Positions 14,323 to 22,918 of a DNA stretch of 55,029 bases are shown in pieces. The notes beneath the pieces were generated by a model. That model saw nothing but the letters and a program-made list of their open reading frames with translations, searched no databases and was not told the DNA's origin. Position 1 is the first letter of the stretch; each line of letters opens with the position of its first letter. The position numbers were made by a program, and so were the translations under genes. The stretch is from positions 1 through 55,029 of the forward strand of contig NZ_JBAFWZ010000024.1 in NCBI RefSeq assembly GCF_036662795.1, written 5' to 3'. The stretch is from Lysinibacillus_B sp036662795. Its GTDB lineage: Bacteria > Bacillota > Bacilli > Bacillales_A > Planococcaceae.

Positions 14323-16287
14323 GTGAGCGAACAAAAAACATTCTATATAACGACACCTATTTATTACCCGAGTGGTAAGTTCCATATCGGGACAGCGTAT
14401 ACAACAGTGGCATCGGATGCAATTGCACGATACAAACGTCTTCGTGGCTTTGATGTACGTTTTTTAACGGGTATGGATGAACACGGGCAAAAAATTCAAG
14501 AAAAAGCAGCGGAAGTAGAAAAGCATCCACAGGATTACGTAAATGAAATTGCCGATGCAGCGAAAAAATTATGGTCTTTGATGGACATATCTTATGATGA
14601 TTTTATCCAAACTACCCAAGAACGACATAAGCAAAGTGTGGAGAAGATCTTCAAAAAATTCCTAGACAATGGCGATATTTATAAAGGCGAATACGAGGGT
14701 CTTTATTGCGTACCATGTGAGTCTTATTATACTGAGACACAACTAGTTGATGGAAAGTGCCCAGATTGTAATCGAGCTGTGCAAACTGTAAAAGAAGAGT
14801 CCTACTTCTTTAATATGAAAAAATATGCGGATCGATTACTACAATATTACGAAGAAAATGTAGAGTTTATTGAGCCTGAGTCACGCAAAAATGAGATGAT
14901 TAATAACTTCATTAAGCCGGGCTTAGAGGATTTATCAGTTTCACGTACTTCATTCGATTGGGGAATTAAAGTACCAGGTGATCCAAAGCATGTTATTTAT
15001 GTATGGGTAGATGCATTATCAAACTATATTACAGCACTAGGCTACGGCACGGACAACGAGGAGCTATTTAATAAATTCTGGCCGGCGGATGTTCATGTTG
15101 TAGGAAAGGATATTGTGCGCTTCCATACAATTTATTGGCCGATTTTCTTAATGGCATTAGATTTACCGTTACCGAAAAAAGTATTTGCACATGGCTTCAT
15201 TATGATGAAGGACGGAAAAATGTCCAAGTCAAAGGGCAATGTTGTGTATCCAGAAATGCTTGTAGAGCGTTACGGGTTAGACGCAACTCGATATTTCCTA
15301 CTTCGTGAGCTACCATTTGGATCGGATGGCGTGTTCTCGCCAGAGTCTTTTGTAGAGCGTACAAATTTTGATTTGGCAAATGATTTAGGGAATCTTTTAA
15401 ATCGTACAGTGTCGATGATGAATAAATATTTCGACGGCGTTATTCCGACAGAAAATTTACAAAAAACGGATTTTGACGATGCGTTAAAAGCACATGCCGA
15501 GCAAACACGTATTAAATATGAAGAAAGTATGGAAAAAATGCAATTTAGTATCGTGTTAGCTGAGCTATGGTCACTGATTTCTCGAACAAATAAATATATT
15601 GATGAGACTTCTCCATGGGTTTTAGCGAAAGAGGAGGAGGATCGTCCGAAATTGGCATCGGTTATGGCGAATTTAGCCGAAAGCTTACGTCATATTGCAG
15701 TTATGTTACAACCATTTATGACTTCAACACCAAAACGTATTGTGGAACAACTAGGTTTAGGTGAAGATTTATTAGCATGGGAAACTATTACAGCCTTCGG
15801 AAATGTTATCCCGCAAAACATAAAAGTAGTTGAAAAAGGAGTTCCGATCTTCCCGAGACTAGAATCGGAGTTGGAAATTGACTATATTCGCGATCAAATG
15901 AGAGCTTCTGTACAAACTTCACAGCAAGAATCGGTTAAAGAAGCCGTTGAAGCACCAGATACAGAGGAGATTTCTATCGATGATTTCATGAAGGTCGATC
16001 TTCGTGTTGCAACCGTTACAGCGTGTGAGCCAGTACCAAAAGCAAACAAGCTTCTGAAGCTACAAGTGGATTTAGGCTATGAGCAACGACAAGTAGTATC
16101 AGGAATTGCGGAACATTATAAGCCCGAGGAGCTTGTTGGCCAAAAGGTAATTGTTGTGGCAAATTTAAAGCCAGTGAAGCTACGCGGAGAATTATCACAA
16201 GGGATGATTTTAGCAGGTTCCCACGATGGTGTACTAACTCTAGCGACAGTAGATCCAAAGCTTGCAAACGGTGCGCAAGTAAAATAA
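14323..16287 (+). CDS. metS: Methionyl-tRNA synthetase
   Basis: A 654-residue class I synthetase that charges tRNA-Met. The HIGH motif appears as HIGT at residues 21-24, the KMSKS loop as KMSKSKG near residue 300, and a zinc knuckle as CVPCESYYTE...CPDC. The C-terminal ~110 residues (from DFMKVDLRVATV) are the EMAP/Arc1p-like tRNA-binding domain used for dimerisation. The GTG at 14323 has TTGGAGG at a spacing of 8; an upstream in-frame GTG at 14299 would put that site inside the gene. A strong terminator separates it from tatD. Confidence 0.97.
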   Translation: MSEQKTFYITTPIYYPSGKFHIGTAYTTVASDAIARYKRLRGFDVRFLTGMDEHGQKIQEKAAEVEKHPQDYVNEIADAAKKLWSLMDISYDDFIQTTQERHKQSVEKIFKKFLDNGDIYKGEYEGLYCVPCESYYTETQLVDGKCPDCNRAVQTVKEESYFFNMKKYADRLLQYYEENVEFIEPESRKNEMINNFIKPGLEDLSVSRTSFDWGIKVPGDPKHVIYVWVDALSNYITALGYGTDNEELFNKFWPADVHVVGKDIVRFHTIYWPIFLMALDLPLPKKVFAHGFIMMKDGKMSKSKGNVVYPEMLVERYGLDATRYFLLRELPFGSDGVFSPESFVERTNFDLANDLGNLLNRTVSMMNKYFDGVIPTENLQKTDFDDALKAHAEQTRIKYEESMEKMQFSIVLAELWSLISRTNKYIDETSPWVLAKEEEDRPKLASVMANLAESLRHIAVMLQPFMTSTPKRIVEQLGLGEDLLAWETITAFGNVIPQNIKVVEKGVPIFPRLESELEIDYIRDQMRASVQTSQQESVKEAVEAPDTEEISIDDFMKVDLRVATVTACEPVPKANKLLKLQVDLGYEQRQVVSGIAEHYKPEELVGQKVIVVANLKPVKLRGELSQGMILAGSHDGVLTLATVDPKLANGAQVK

Positions 16288-16298
16288 ATGATGGAAAG

Positions 16299-16339
16299 GA
16301 GCCTGTTTGAACAATTGGAAGTTCAACAGGCTCTTTATT
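16299..16339 (+). terminator. Terminator after metS
   Basis: Stem GAGCCTGTTTGAAC / GTTCAACAGGCTC with a single bulged T, followed by TTTATTTT. Confidence 0.88.
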
Positions 16340-16550
16340 TTGAAACCAATATTAATTATTATTGCCAATAAAATATATTACAATAATATAAATGTCCATA
16401 TTATGTAATTATGAGAAGGAAAAAGGACTAGTGACCTATACATAGCTAAATAATATGTCATATATCTTTGGTTTATGTAATGAAATTGAAATCTTTCTGA
16501 AAACTAAGACATAAAAGAATCGAATACAATAAGCGTTAGGAGAATCTCAG

Positions 16551-17327
16551 ATGATAACTTTTATCGATACACATGTGCATTTAAATGCAGATCAGTACGA
16601 TGAAGACTTACAACAAGTAATTGATCGCGCTTTAGCCGCGAATGTAGAAAAGATGGTTGTGATTGGCTTTGATCGAAAAACGATTCAACGTGCCATGCAG
16701 CTAGTGGATCAGTACGAATTTATTTATGCAGTCATCGGTTGGCATCCAGTTGATGCAATCGATTGTACCGAAGCAGAATTACAGTGGATTGAACAGCTCG
16801 CAGCACATCCAAAAGTAGTCGGGATTGGTGAAACAGGATTAGACTATTATTGGGATAAATCACCAAAGGATGTGCAGGAATACTGGTTCCGTCAGCAAAT
16901 TAGGCTAGCGCAAAAATTAAATTTACCAATCATTATTCATAATCGTGATGCAACAGGTGATGTTGTACGCATTTTGCGTGAAGAAAATGCAGCTTCTGTA
17001 GGCGGTATTATGCATTGCTTCGGTGGAAGTGTAGAAACAGCCCGTGAATGTATCGCGATGAATTTTATGATTAGTCTTGGTGGACCGGTAACATTTAAAA
17101 ATGCCAAGCAGCCAAAGGAAGTAGCAAAAGAAATTCCGCTCTCACATTTATTAATCGAAACAGACGCGCCATATTTAGCTCCCCATCCTTATAGGGGAAA
17201 GAGAAATGAGCCGTCGCTCGTACCGTTAGTCGCGGAAGAAATTGCTCGCTTGAAGGAAATTCCACTAGATGAAGTAGCGAAGGTAACAACACAAAATGCA
17301 AAACGATTTTTTAAATTGGATGTATAG
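16551..17327 (+). CDS. yabD: TatD-family metal-dependent hydrolase (YabD)
   Basis: A 258-residue TIM-barrel metal-dependent hydrolase of the TatD DNase family. Metal-binding and catalytic motifs are DTHVHLNADQ at the N-terminus, GETGLDYYW near residue 95, IIHNRDA, GIMHCFGGS, and LIETDAPYLAPHP near the end. TatD relatives act as 3'-5' exonucleases on DNA; the cellular role in Bacillus is unclear. AGGAGAA precedes the ATG. It follows metS and precedes yabE as in B. subtilis. Confidence 0.94.
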   Translation: MITFIDTHVHLNADQYDEDLQQVIDRALAANVEKMVVIGFDRKTIQRAMQLVDQYEFIYAVIGWHPVDAIDCTEAELQWIEQLAAHPKVVGIGETGLDYYWDKSPKDVQEYWFRQQIRLAQKLNLPIIIHNRDATGDVVRILREENAASVGGIMHCFGGSVETARECIAMNFMISLGGPVTFKNAKQPKEVAKEIPLSHLLIETDAPYLAPHPYRGKRNEPSLVPLVAEEIARLKEIPLDEVAKVTTQNAKRFFKLDV

Positions 17328-17403
17328 TTAGCAAAACGCCTCCAGCACTAGGATTAGGTCTATTTGCATACTTGAACCAATTTTTTTCGGGAAAGCATTA
17401 GGG

Positions 17404-17432
17404 TTGACAGTATGAAATATAGTCCGTATAAT
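17404..17432 (+). promoter_or_regulatory. Consensus sigma-A promoter of yabE
   Basis: TTGACA and TATAAT, both perfect, separated by 17 bp, 29 bp before the yabE start. Confidence 0.85.
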
Positions 17433-17461
17433 CCAACTTTGTATTAAGGAGGCGTTTTTTC

Positions 17462-18667
17462 ATGTCAAATGACACCATGAAAAATCTGTTCTTTGGTCCA
17501 TTGAGGAGTAAGCAAACAGCAATAAGAATTATTTCACTAGTGCTGTTTGTTTCAGTAATTTCGTTCGTTCTTTATCAGGGAACGAAAACATCAGTTGTTA
17601 TCGATGCAAATGGTGAGCAACTAAAAATAGCAACACATGCAAACACGGTAGAAGAAGTATTAGCACTTCAAGATATAACCGTATCAGAATTTGATAAAGT
17701 ATCACCCTCACTGGATACCAAAATCGTTAGTGGAATGACGATTTCATGGGAACAGGCAAATGAAGTTTTTATTTCAGTTGATGGAAAACAGTCAAGTATT
17801 TGGACAACTGAAAAACTAGTGAAGAACATTTTGGAAGAAGCAAATATTGAAGTAGCAGAGCATGATGCATTATCAATAAGCTTAGATACAGAGGTAGGAG
17901 CAGATAACAAAATCGATATTCAAAAAGCGTTTCAGTTAACGCTTGTCGATGGCTTAGAAGAGAGACAAGTATGGTCCACTTCGACTACGGTCGCTAACTT
18001 TTTAAAACAACAAGAGATAAATATAGGCGAATTTGATCGTGTCGATAAACCAATGGAGGACGTTATCACTCCAAACGATAAAATTGCAGTTGTTCGCGTA
18101 GAAAAGGTTACCGATGTAGTGGAAGAATCAGTGGATTTCGCAGTTGAAAAGAAAAAAGATTCTTCGTTGTTAAAAGGAAAAGAGAAGGTTGTAACAGAAG
18201 GTAAAAAAGGTACGGTAGAACGTACGTATGAAGTAATAAAAGAGAATGGTAAAGTTATTTCGAAGACAGTACAGTCTGAAAAAGTAATGACGAAACCAAC
18301 AACAAAAGTAGTAGCTGTAGGTACAAAAGTGCTGACAGCGAGTGTATCACGTGATAATAACTCATCCCTTTCTGGTGGAAAAGAGTTTTACGTAACAGCG
18401 ACAGCCTATACGCCATATTGTAATGGTTGCTCAGGCAAATCTGCAACAGGTATTGATTTACGCTCTAATCCTAATTTAAAATTAATCGCAGTAGACCCAA
18501 ACGTGATTCCCCTTGGCTCCAAGGTTTGGGTTGAAGGGTATGGCTATGCCATTGCCGGCGATACAGGTGGTTCAATAAAAGGGAACAAAATCGATATTCT
18601 AGTACAAACAAAGTCTCAAGCCTACAGCTGGGGACGTAAAAAAGTACGCATTAAAGTATTAAACTAA
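17462..18667 (+). CDS. yabE: YabE cell-wall-binding protein (DUF348-G5-3D)
   Basis: A 401-residue exported protein. A membrane anchor or signal segment lies at residues ~22-40. Then come DUF348-type repeats (the first around VVIDANGEQLKIATHANT, later ones around VFISVDGKQSSIWT and QLTLVDGLEERQVWS). A G5 domain at ~225-290 and a C-terminal 3D domain follow; the latter has TATAYTPYCNGCSGKSATG, VDPNVIPLGSKVWVEG and AGDTGGSIKGNKIDI with the catalytic-type aspartates. Such proteins resemble resuscitation factors and probably cleave peptidoglycan. It is driven by a consensus promoter and ends at a terminator. Confidence 0.93.
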   Translation: MSNDTMKNLFFGPLRSKQTAIRIISLVLFVSVISFVLYQGTKTSVVIDANGEQLKIATHANTVEEVLALQDITVSEFDKVSPSLDTKIVSGMTISWEQANEVFISVDGKQSSIWTTEKLVKNILEEANIEVAEHDALSISLDTEVGADNKIDIQKAFQLTLVDGLEERQVWSTSTTVANFLKQQEINIGEFDRVDKPMEDVITPNDKIAVVRVEKVTDVVEESVDFAVEKKKDSSLLKGKEKVVTEGKKGTVERTYEVIKENGKVISKTVQSEKVMTKPTTKVVAVGTKVLTASVSRDNNSSLSGGKEFYVTATAYTPYCNGCSGKSATGIDLRSNPNLKLIAVDPNVIPLGSKVWVEGYGYAIAGDTGGSIKGNKIDILVQTKSQAYSWGRKKVRIKVLN

Positions 18668-18704
18668 AAGCTTATTAGTTCACATATATTTTCCAAAATG
18701 AATT

Positions 18705-18738
18705 GCTTTCCCGTTTTGACTGGCGGGAAGGCTTTTTT
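18705..18738 (+). terminator. Terminator after yabE
   Basis: Stem GCTTTCCCG / CGGGAAGGC, followed by TTTTTT. Confidence 0.85.
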
Positions 18739-18848
18739 ATGTTCGAACGATCATGCTCATAAGAATCAGAAAATTCTTTGTAGCAGGCTGAAAGAAGTCC
18801 TTTATGGTAAAATGGTCTAATAGAAGTTGACGGAAAAGAGGAGCGTTT

Positions 18849-19412
18849 TTGGATATAAAAGAAATCATTGTTGTAGAAGGCAAGGATGATACAACGGCAA
18901 TTAAACGTGCAGTACGAGCAGATACAATCGAAACGAACGGGTCAGCTATATCAGAGGAAACGCTACGTCGAATCGCCCATGCGCAAAACAAGCGCGGTGT
19001 TATAGTATTTACCGATCCAGATTACCCCGGTCGCCGTATTCGAGCTATTATCGAAGAAAGGGTGCCAGGGGTAAAGCATGCGTTTTTAGCAAAGGAAAAA
19101 ACCATTGCCAAAAACGGTAAAGGCTTAGGAATCGAGCATGCTTGTGATGAAGACGTTCGTGAAGCTTTAAAAAATGTTTATACGCCGAATAATTTGGAGA
19201 CAGTGGAACAAATTACTTTAGAGGATTTAATACTTGCCAAGCTTATTGGACATCCGCAATCGAAGGAGCGCCGCAACCGCTTAGGTGATTATTTAAATAT
19301 TGGAATGACGAACGGAAAGCAGCTACATAAGCGTCTAATGATGTTTCAAATTACAGTGGAGCAATTTGGCGAGGCCGTAGCGTGGTTAGATCAGGAGGAC
19401 GCACATGTATAA
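18849..19412 (+). CDS. rnmV: Ribonuclease M5
   Basis: A 187-residue TOPRIM-domain RNase that matures 5S rRNA. The TOPRIM glutamate is in IIVVEGKDDTTAIKRAV, and the metal-binding aspartates are in VFTDPDYPGRRIR. It has a TTG start preceded by AGAGGAG. It overlaps ksgA by 8 bases, a pairing conserved across Bacillales and logical because both act on rRNA. A 5S gene end is present at the start of this window. Confidence 0.95.
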   Translation: MDIKEIIVVEGKDDTTAIKRAVRADTIETNGSAISEETLRRIAHAQNKRGVIVFTDPDYPGRRIRAIIEERVPGVKHAFLAKEKTIAKNGKGLGIEHACDEDVREALKNVYTPNNLETVEQITLEDLILAKLIGHPQSKERRNRLGDYLNIGMTNGKQLHKRLMMFQITVEQFGEAVAWLDQEDAHV

Positions 19413-20289
19413 AGATATCGCAACACCAATTCGAACAAAGGAAATTTTAAATAAGTACGGCTTTTCATTTAAAAAAAGCCTAGGGCAAAATTTTTTAATT
19501 GACCCGAATATTTTACGAAATATTGTTAGCCATGCAAATTTGACTGCTGAGAGTGGAGCTATTGAAGTAGGCCCTGGTATTGGCGCGTTAACAGAGCATT
19601 TAGCACGTGCTGCCAAAAAGGTTGTGTCATTTGAAATTGACCAGCGCTTATTGCCCGTGCTAGAGGATACGCTAAGTCCGTATGATAATGTAAAAATTGT
19701 TCATTCAGATATACTAAAGGCAGATGTGGAAAAGGTCATAGAGGAAGAAATGCCTGGCATAAAGGATATTATGGTAGTGGCCAATCTCCCATATTACGTG
19801 ACAACACCAATTCTAATGAAATTATTAAATGACCGTCTACCAATACGTGGGTTTGTCGTGATGATGCAGAAGGAAGTAGCCGATCGTATTACGGCAAAGC
19901 CTGGTACGAAGGAATATGGCTCATTATCGATTGCGATACAATATTATGTCTCAGCTGAGATAGCAATGATAGTACCCAAGACGGTATTTATGCCGCAGCC
20001 AAATGTGGACTCGGCCGTTATTCGCCTAATCAAACATGAAACGCCACCAGTAGAGGTCATCGATGAAGACTTCTTATTTGAAGTCACACGTGCTTCGTTT
20101 GCACAGCGTCGTAAAACGATCCTGAATAATTTGCAGGCGGGGCTTCCCGACGGCAAGAAAAACAAAGCATTTATTTTAGAGGCATTAGAAAACAGCGGGA
20201 TTGAGCCAACACGCCGTGGTGAAACCTTAACGATTCAAGAGTTTGGAAAGCTTGCAGATGCACTTTACCCGCACTTTTACAAGGGTTAA
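19405..20289 (+). CDS. ksgA: 16S rRNA dimethyladenosine transferase KsgA/RsmA
   Basis: A 294-residue enzyme that dimethylates A1518 and A1519 in 16S rRNA. It has KKSLGQNFLIDPNILRN at the N-terminus, the SAM loop EVGPGIGALTEHLA, the catalytic NLPYYVTTPI, and FAQRRKTILNNL in the C-terminal domain. AGGAGG lies just before the ATG, inside the end of rnmV. In B. subtilis yabG follows; here the next gene is veg, so yabG is missing from this position. Confidence 0.97.
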   Translation: MYKDIATPIRTKEILNKYGFSFKKSLGQNFLIDPNILRNIVSHANLTAESGAIEVGPGIGALTEHLARAAKKVVSFEIDQRLLPVLEDTLSPYDNVKIVHSDILKADVEKVIEEEMPGIKDIMVVANLPYYVTTPILMKLLNDRLPIRGFVVMMQKEVADRITAKPGTKEYGSLSIAIQYYVSAEIAMIVPKTVFMPQPNVDSAVIRLIKHETPPVEVIDEDFLFEVTRASFAQRRKTILNNLQAGLPDGKKNKAFILEALENSGIEPTRRGETLTIQEFGKLADALYPHFYKG

Positions 20290-20346
20290 GAATTTGAACG
20301 GTTTATGTATAAATTAAAAAAAATAATTTTTTTTGCGAAAAATAAG

Positions 20347-20416
20347 TTGACGAAAATATTTAGTTGGTGATAAAATATTCTATTTTGTTGACTGATAACT
20401 ATTTATATGGTACACT
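20347..20416 (+). promoter_or_regulatory. Tandem sigma-A-type promoters of veg
   Basis: P1 is TTGACG-N18-TAAAAT (20347-20376). P2 is TTGACT-N17-TACACT (20388-20416), close to the TAGTGAGGTG ribosome site. Long A and T tracts at 20315-20346 could act as an UP element. The B. subtilis veg promoter is known to be very strong. Confidence 0.6.
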
Positions 20417-20440
20417 TCTTTATAGTGAGGTGTATGCGAA

Positions 20441-20698
20441 ATGCCAAAAACGTTAGCTGACATTAAAAAGTCGTTAGAGTGTCATTTGGGTAAACGTTTG
20501 CAATTACGAGCAAACGGAGGTCGCAAGAAAATGGTGGAGTGCGAAGGCGTACTAAGCGAAACTTATCGTGCGGTATTTGTTATCGAACTTAATCAAGAGG
20601 AAAATACGTGCAAGCGTGTTTCTTACAGCTACACAGATATTTTGACAGAAGCAGTAGAGATTACTTTTTTAGACGACACAGTTGCTGTCGCGAAATAG
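20441..20698 (+). CDS. veg: Veg protein
   Basis: An 85-residue protein of the Veg family. It has the conserved start MPKTLADIKKSLECHLGKR and the core RANGGRKKMVECEGVL, with an SH3-like beta fold expected. In B. subtilis Veg promotes biofilm matrix expression by opposing SinR, and the gene is very strongly transcribed. The ribosome site TAGTGAGGTG matches the B. subtilis one. It lies directly after ksgA. Confidence 0.95.
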   Translation: MPKTLADIKKSLECHLGKRLQLRANGGRKKMVECEGVLSETYRAVFVIELNQEENTCKRVSYSYTDILTEAVEITFLDDTVAVAK

Positions 20699-20728
20699 TT
20701 TCTAGTACTTATTTATATTTTTTGAAAG

Positions 20729-20754
20729 GCACTCATCTCTGGTGGGTGCTTTTT
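20729..20754 (+). terminator. Terminator after veg
   Basis: Stem GCACTCATC / GGTGGGTGC (three G-U pairs), loop TCT, followed by TTTTT. Confidence 0.78.
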
Positions 20755-20809
20755 CATTCTCATTTTCCTGTTATAACATACAATAGGTCTTCCTTAAGAG
20801 GTGAGGGTT

Positions 20810-21388
20810 TTGCAAAGATGTGCATGGGTTAAGTTAAATGAGCCCTTATATGTTCAGTATCATGATGATGAGTGGGGCGTACCTATCTATGATGATCAAC
20901 GATTATTTGAAATGCTATGCTTAGAAGGCGCACAAGCTGGATTAAGCTGGTGGACAATCCTACAAAAAAGAGAAGGCTACCGACAAGCGTTCGATGGCTT
21001 TGACCCATCCCAAATCGTATTGTATACCGAAGACAAGCTAATAGAGCTAAGTCAGGACGCCCGTATTGTACGAAATAAATTAAAGATTGCTAGTGTTAGA
21101 ACGAATGCACAAGCATTCCTACGTGTTCAAGAACAATACGGCTCGTTTTCTCATTATCTTTGGCGCTTTGTTGATCATCACCCCATTATGAATCAGTGGT
21201 CGACTATAGAGGGTGTACCTACTACTACAGTGATTAGTGATAATATGAGCAAGCAGCTGAAGAAAGATGGGTTTAAATTTGTTGGTAGCACAATTCTCTA
21301 TTCATTTATGCAGGCTGTTGGGATGGTTAATGATCATACACAAGATTGCTTTTGCTATAGGGAACAGATGACACCTAGTATTGAATAG
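20810..21388 (+). CDS. tag: DNA-3-methyladenine glycosylase I
   Basis: A 192-residue Tag-family base-excision enzyme that removes 3-methyladenine. It opens QRCAWV, then has YHDDEWGVPIYDD, LCLEGAQAGLSWWTILQKR with the catalytic-region glutamate, and a zinc site built from the N-terminal Cys plus NDHTQDCFCY. A TTG start at 20810 is chosen because it aligns with E. coli Tag (MERCGWV) and has GAGGTG upstream; GTG 20801 overlaps that site. This gene is not between veg and sspF in B. subtilis, so it is a local insertion. Confidence 0.92.
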   Translation: MQRCAWVKLNEPLYVQYHDDEWGVPIYDDQRLFEMLCLEGAQAGLSWWTILQKREGYRQAFDGFDPSQIVLYTEDKLIELSQDARIVRNKLKIASVRTNAQAFLRVQEQYGSFSHYLWRFVDHHPIMNQWSTIEGVPTTTVISDNMSKQLKKDGFKFVGSTILYSFMQAVGMVNDHTQDCFCYREQMTPSIE

Positions 21389-21413
21389 AATAAAAGATGG
21401 AAAAATTCGCATG

Positions 21414-21442
21414 ACATGAGTATGAATCCTTTGCGCATACTA
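21414..21442 (+). promoter_or_regulatory. Sigma-G-type promoter of sspF
   Basis: ACATG (-35-like, at 21414-21418) and CATACTA (-10, at 21436-21442) are separated by 17 bp. The -10 fits the forespore sigma-G pattern, and the same CATACTA occurs before spoVT. Confidence 0.6.
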
Positions 21443-21479
21443 TCTTCGTCAGCCAGACTTTTCTAAGGAGGCTATTTGC

Positions 21480-21668
21480 ATGGCAAGAAAAGGGATCATG
21501 TCGAGTCGTCTAAAGGAAGAGATTGCAAAGGAGCTCGGATTTTATGATGTTGTCGAGAAAGAAGGCTGGGGCGGTATAAAATCCCGCGATGCCGGAAATA
21601 TGGTCAAGCGTGCAATTGAAATGGCTGAAAGAGACTTGATGCAACGCGATAACACAAAATCAAAGTAG
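21480..21668 (+). CDS. sspF: Alpha/beta-type small acid-soluble spore protein SspF
   Basis: A 62-residue DNA-binding spore protein. It has SSRLKEEIAKELGFYDVVE and GWGGIKSRDAGNMVKRAIE; the second is the conserved C-terminal DNA-binding segment of the family. These proteins coat forespore DNA and protect it from UV and heat. AAGGAGG lies upstream, and a sigma-G-type promoter is placed correctly. It keeps the B. subtilis position before ispE. Confidence 0.95.
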   Translation: MARKGIMSSRLKEEIAKELGFYDVVEKEGWGGIKSRDAGNMVKRAIEMAERDLMQRDNTKSK

Positions 21669-21798
21669 CGTAAACTCAATAACGAGGGCAGCGCTAATTT
21701 GAGTATCGTCCTAAGTGGGCGAATATTGTGTGGTTCACGAGATTTAAGTTAATAACAGCAAGCAAACCGAAAAACAACAAAAGCTGGTTGACAACACG

Positions 21799-21829
21799 GC
21801 AGTCACGAGTAATCGTGGCTGCTATTTTT
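21799..21829 (+). terminator. Terminator after sspF
   Basis: Stem GCAGTCACGA / TCGTGGCTGC, loop GTAA, followed by TATTTTT. Confidence 0.82.
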
Positions 21830-21946
21830 GGTTTCATTAATTTAATCCGAAAGTTTGTAGAGTTTACATACATCGTGCCAACATTACTATGGTAAAATAA
21901 ATGACAATGATATTCGCGACTAGCGCAGTTGAGGGAGGATTACGGC

Positions 21947-22813
21947 ATGCTTTATGTAAAGGCGCCCGCAAAAATTAATTTAACATTAGATGTACTATAC
22001 AAACGTCAGGATAATTTTCATGAAGTAGAAATGATAATGACTACAGTAGATTTAGCAGATCGTATTGGTCTTGAACCTCGCGGGGACGGGTTGATTAAAA
22101 TTATTTCAGCAGATCGCTTTGTACCAGACGACGAGCGCAATTTTGCTTATCAGGCAGCGCAATTACTCAAGGATACATATGGTATCAAGGAAGGTGTCTC
22201 CATAAAGATCGATAAAGAGATTCCGATTGCAGCAGGGTTAGCAGGTGGAAGCAGTGATGCAGCAGCGACGTTACGTGGCTTAAATGAAATGTGGAACTTA
22301 AATTTATCCCTCGATGAATTGGCCGAGCTCGGTGCGAAAATTGGTTCGGATGTATCCTTCTGTGTTTACGGGGGAACAGCGCTTGCTACAGGTCGGGGTG
22401 AGAAGATTCAGGAATTACCTCCACCGCCAACATGCTGGGTCGTATTAGCGAAGCCAAAAATAGGTGTATCAACTGCTGACGTTTATGGTGGTTTGAAACT
22501 GGATGGCCTTGAGCACCCTAATACAAAGCAAATGGTACAAGCTATCGAAAATGAGGATTATGAGCTACTTTGTCAATCGCTGGGGAATGTTCTTGAATCT
22601 GTAACATTTAAATTGCATCCAGAAGTGGTGATGATAAAAGAACATATGCAGCGATTTGGCGCAGATGCAGTGCTTATGAGTGGCAGTGGTCCAACCGTAT
22701 TCGGATTAGTGGATACAGAAACACGTACAACACGTATTTATAACGGATTACGCGGTTTTTGCGAGGAAGTATATGTTGTACGCCTATTAGGAGAGCGAAA
22801 TCCACTTGCTTAA
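21947..22813 (+). CDS. ispE: 4-diphosphocytidyl-2-C-methyl-D-erythritol kinase
   Basis: A 288-residue GHMP kinase of the MEP isoprenoid pathway. It has the N-terminal KAPAKINLTLDV, the ATP-binding PIAAGLAGGSSDAAATLRGLN, and the C-terminal MSGSGPTVFGLV. ATG 21947 has GGGAGG at the right distance; a TTG at 21929 would contain that site. It is a standalone pathway gene here, between sspF and purR as in B. subtilis. Confidence 0.97.
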   Translation: MLYVKAPAKINLTLDVLYKRQDNFHEVEMIMTTVDLADRIGLEPRGDGLIKIISADRFVPDDERNFAYQAAQLLKDTYGIKEGVSIKIDKEIPIAAGLAGGSSDAAATLRGLNEMWNLNLSLDELAELGAKIGSDVSFCVYGGTALATGRGEKIQELPPPPTCWVVLAKPKIGVSTADVYGGLKLDGLEHPNTKQMVQAIENEDYELLCQSLGNVLESVTFKLHPEVVMIKEHMQRFGADAVLMSGSGPTVFGLVDTETRTTRIYNGLRGFCEEVYVVRLLGERNPLA

Positions 22814-22918
22814 ATACGTAAATTTATGGTACTTTACGTTATAAAAGTTCGTGTTTAACTTCATTATACAATTATGCCTCGGTGTAATTGATTACAAACA
22901 GATTTGGGAGAGGGTTTT

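Noticed and set aside
22814..22918. PurBox or purine riboswitch before purR
   Set aside because: No paired CGAA-type PurBox and no purine aptamer core is visible.
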